A DNA stretch of 64,000 nucleotides from Paludibacterium paludis. Its GTDB lineage: Bacteria; Pseudomonadota; Gammaproteobacteria; Burkholderiales; Chromobacteriaceae. The stretch lies in the NCBI RefSeq assembly GCF_018802605.1, contig NZ_CP069161.1:2914001-2978000 (forward strand). The letters are read 5' to 3'. Every line of letters begins with the position of its first letter. Position 1 is the stretch's first letter. The translations under genes and the position numbers were made by a program. The notes below the pieces were generated by a model, which ran no database searches, was not told the DNA's origin, and worked only from the letters and a program-made list of their open reading frames with translations. Positions 63,727 through 64,000 of the stretch are shown here, piece after piece.

Positions 63727-64000
63727 ACCGACCCACCCACCCCGTCCGGCCACCCTTCCACGGGTGGTCCAGCCTCACCCGCGCCGCCCGGACACTTCGC
63801 AACCCGTTGAAAACACATCCATCTGATCCATGTCAAACAATTAATGACATAAGACAAATTGACTGACCTATTCAACGTCAAAGTACTTGACTATAAAGTC
63901 GCATTTACGAAAATTACCTTCGCTTTAAAGATTCCATTATGACAGTGAAATGCCTACAATGCGCGGCATGCCTGCTGAGGGCGGAACAGCTACCCGCCAC
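63727..64000. other. AT-rich right end; possible start of a further plus-strand gene
   Basis: After the SPOR gene the base composition drops sharply from about 63800 onward, as in a promoter region. TTGACT motifs occur near 63861 and 63889, but no good -10 pairs with them. An ATG at 63939 opens a plus-strand frame of 20 codons to the window edge (MTVKCLQCAACLLRAEQL) without a clear ribosome site. It cannot be judged from this fragment. Confidence 0.3.

Overview
This window is a 64 kb piece of a GC-rich (roughly 63% by eye) betaproteobacterial chromosome, most likely from Neisseriales / Chromobacteriaceae (Chromobacterium-like). The reasons are the run ndk-rlmN-pilW-rodZ-ispG-hisS-yfgM-bamB-der-hfq-hflX-hisZ-purA, the HslV-like betaproteobacterial proteasome homologue next to hslO, the 16S-tRNA-Ile-tRNA-Ala-23S-5S operon, and close resemblance of all housekeeping proteins to that order. 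The genus cannot be fixed from the sequence alone.

Layout, left part (1-21.5 kb): the end of ribA, a GAF protein, a gene-poor 0.8 kb stretch, then a secreted pertussis-toxin-S1-like ADP-ribosyltransferase, a patatin-like lipase, hslO plus the proteasome homologue, a YafJ amidotransferase, a cNMP/CBS/DUF294 protein with a DnaQ-type exonuclease, small unknown genes, radC divergent from coaBC-dut, sstT, a wrecked LysE-family gene, the adaptive-response pair ada-alkB, a 2-oxoglutarate oxygenase, sodC and katG. The repair genes (ada, alkB, radC, dut) and oxidative-stress genes (hslO, sodC, katG) make this region rich in stress defence.

Middle (21.5-32.2 kb) is an arginine module: the giant NAD-glutamate dehydrogenase gdhB is divergent from an aotJQMP-type basic amino acid ABC transporter followed by an ArgR (AraC-family) regulator. 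The intergenic region carries two 42-bp tandem elements that fit the Pseudomonas ArgR half-site rule TGTCGC-N8-AA-N5. Just downstream is a lone gene for an ExoY / edema-factor-like nucleotidyl cyclase, probably a secreted effector.

From 32.2 to 44 kb lie a full rRNA operon (minus strand) with a near-consensus promoter and terminator, rnr, and three near-identical tRNA-Leu(CAG) genes. Each of the three has its own promoter and terminator, and they are interleaved with a PEP-CTERM choice-of-anchor-A protein and pncB.

Right part (44-64 kb): a MacAB-like ABC exporter operon with a Yip1-family membrane gene, a lipoprotein, a Sel1-type repeat protein, then the long minus-strand housekeeping block from ndk to purA, and a divergent SPOR protein. 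No CRISPR array, insertion sequence, prophage or integrase was seen. The most unusual content is the two predicted host-directed signalling toxins, a PT-like ADP-ribosyltransferase with an extra C-terminal half and an ExoY-like cyclase. Both belong to families that can raise host cyclic nucleotides.
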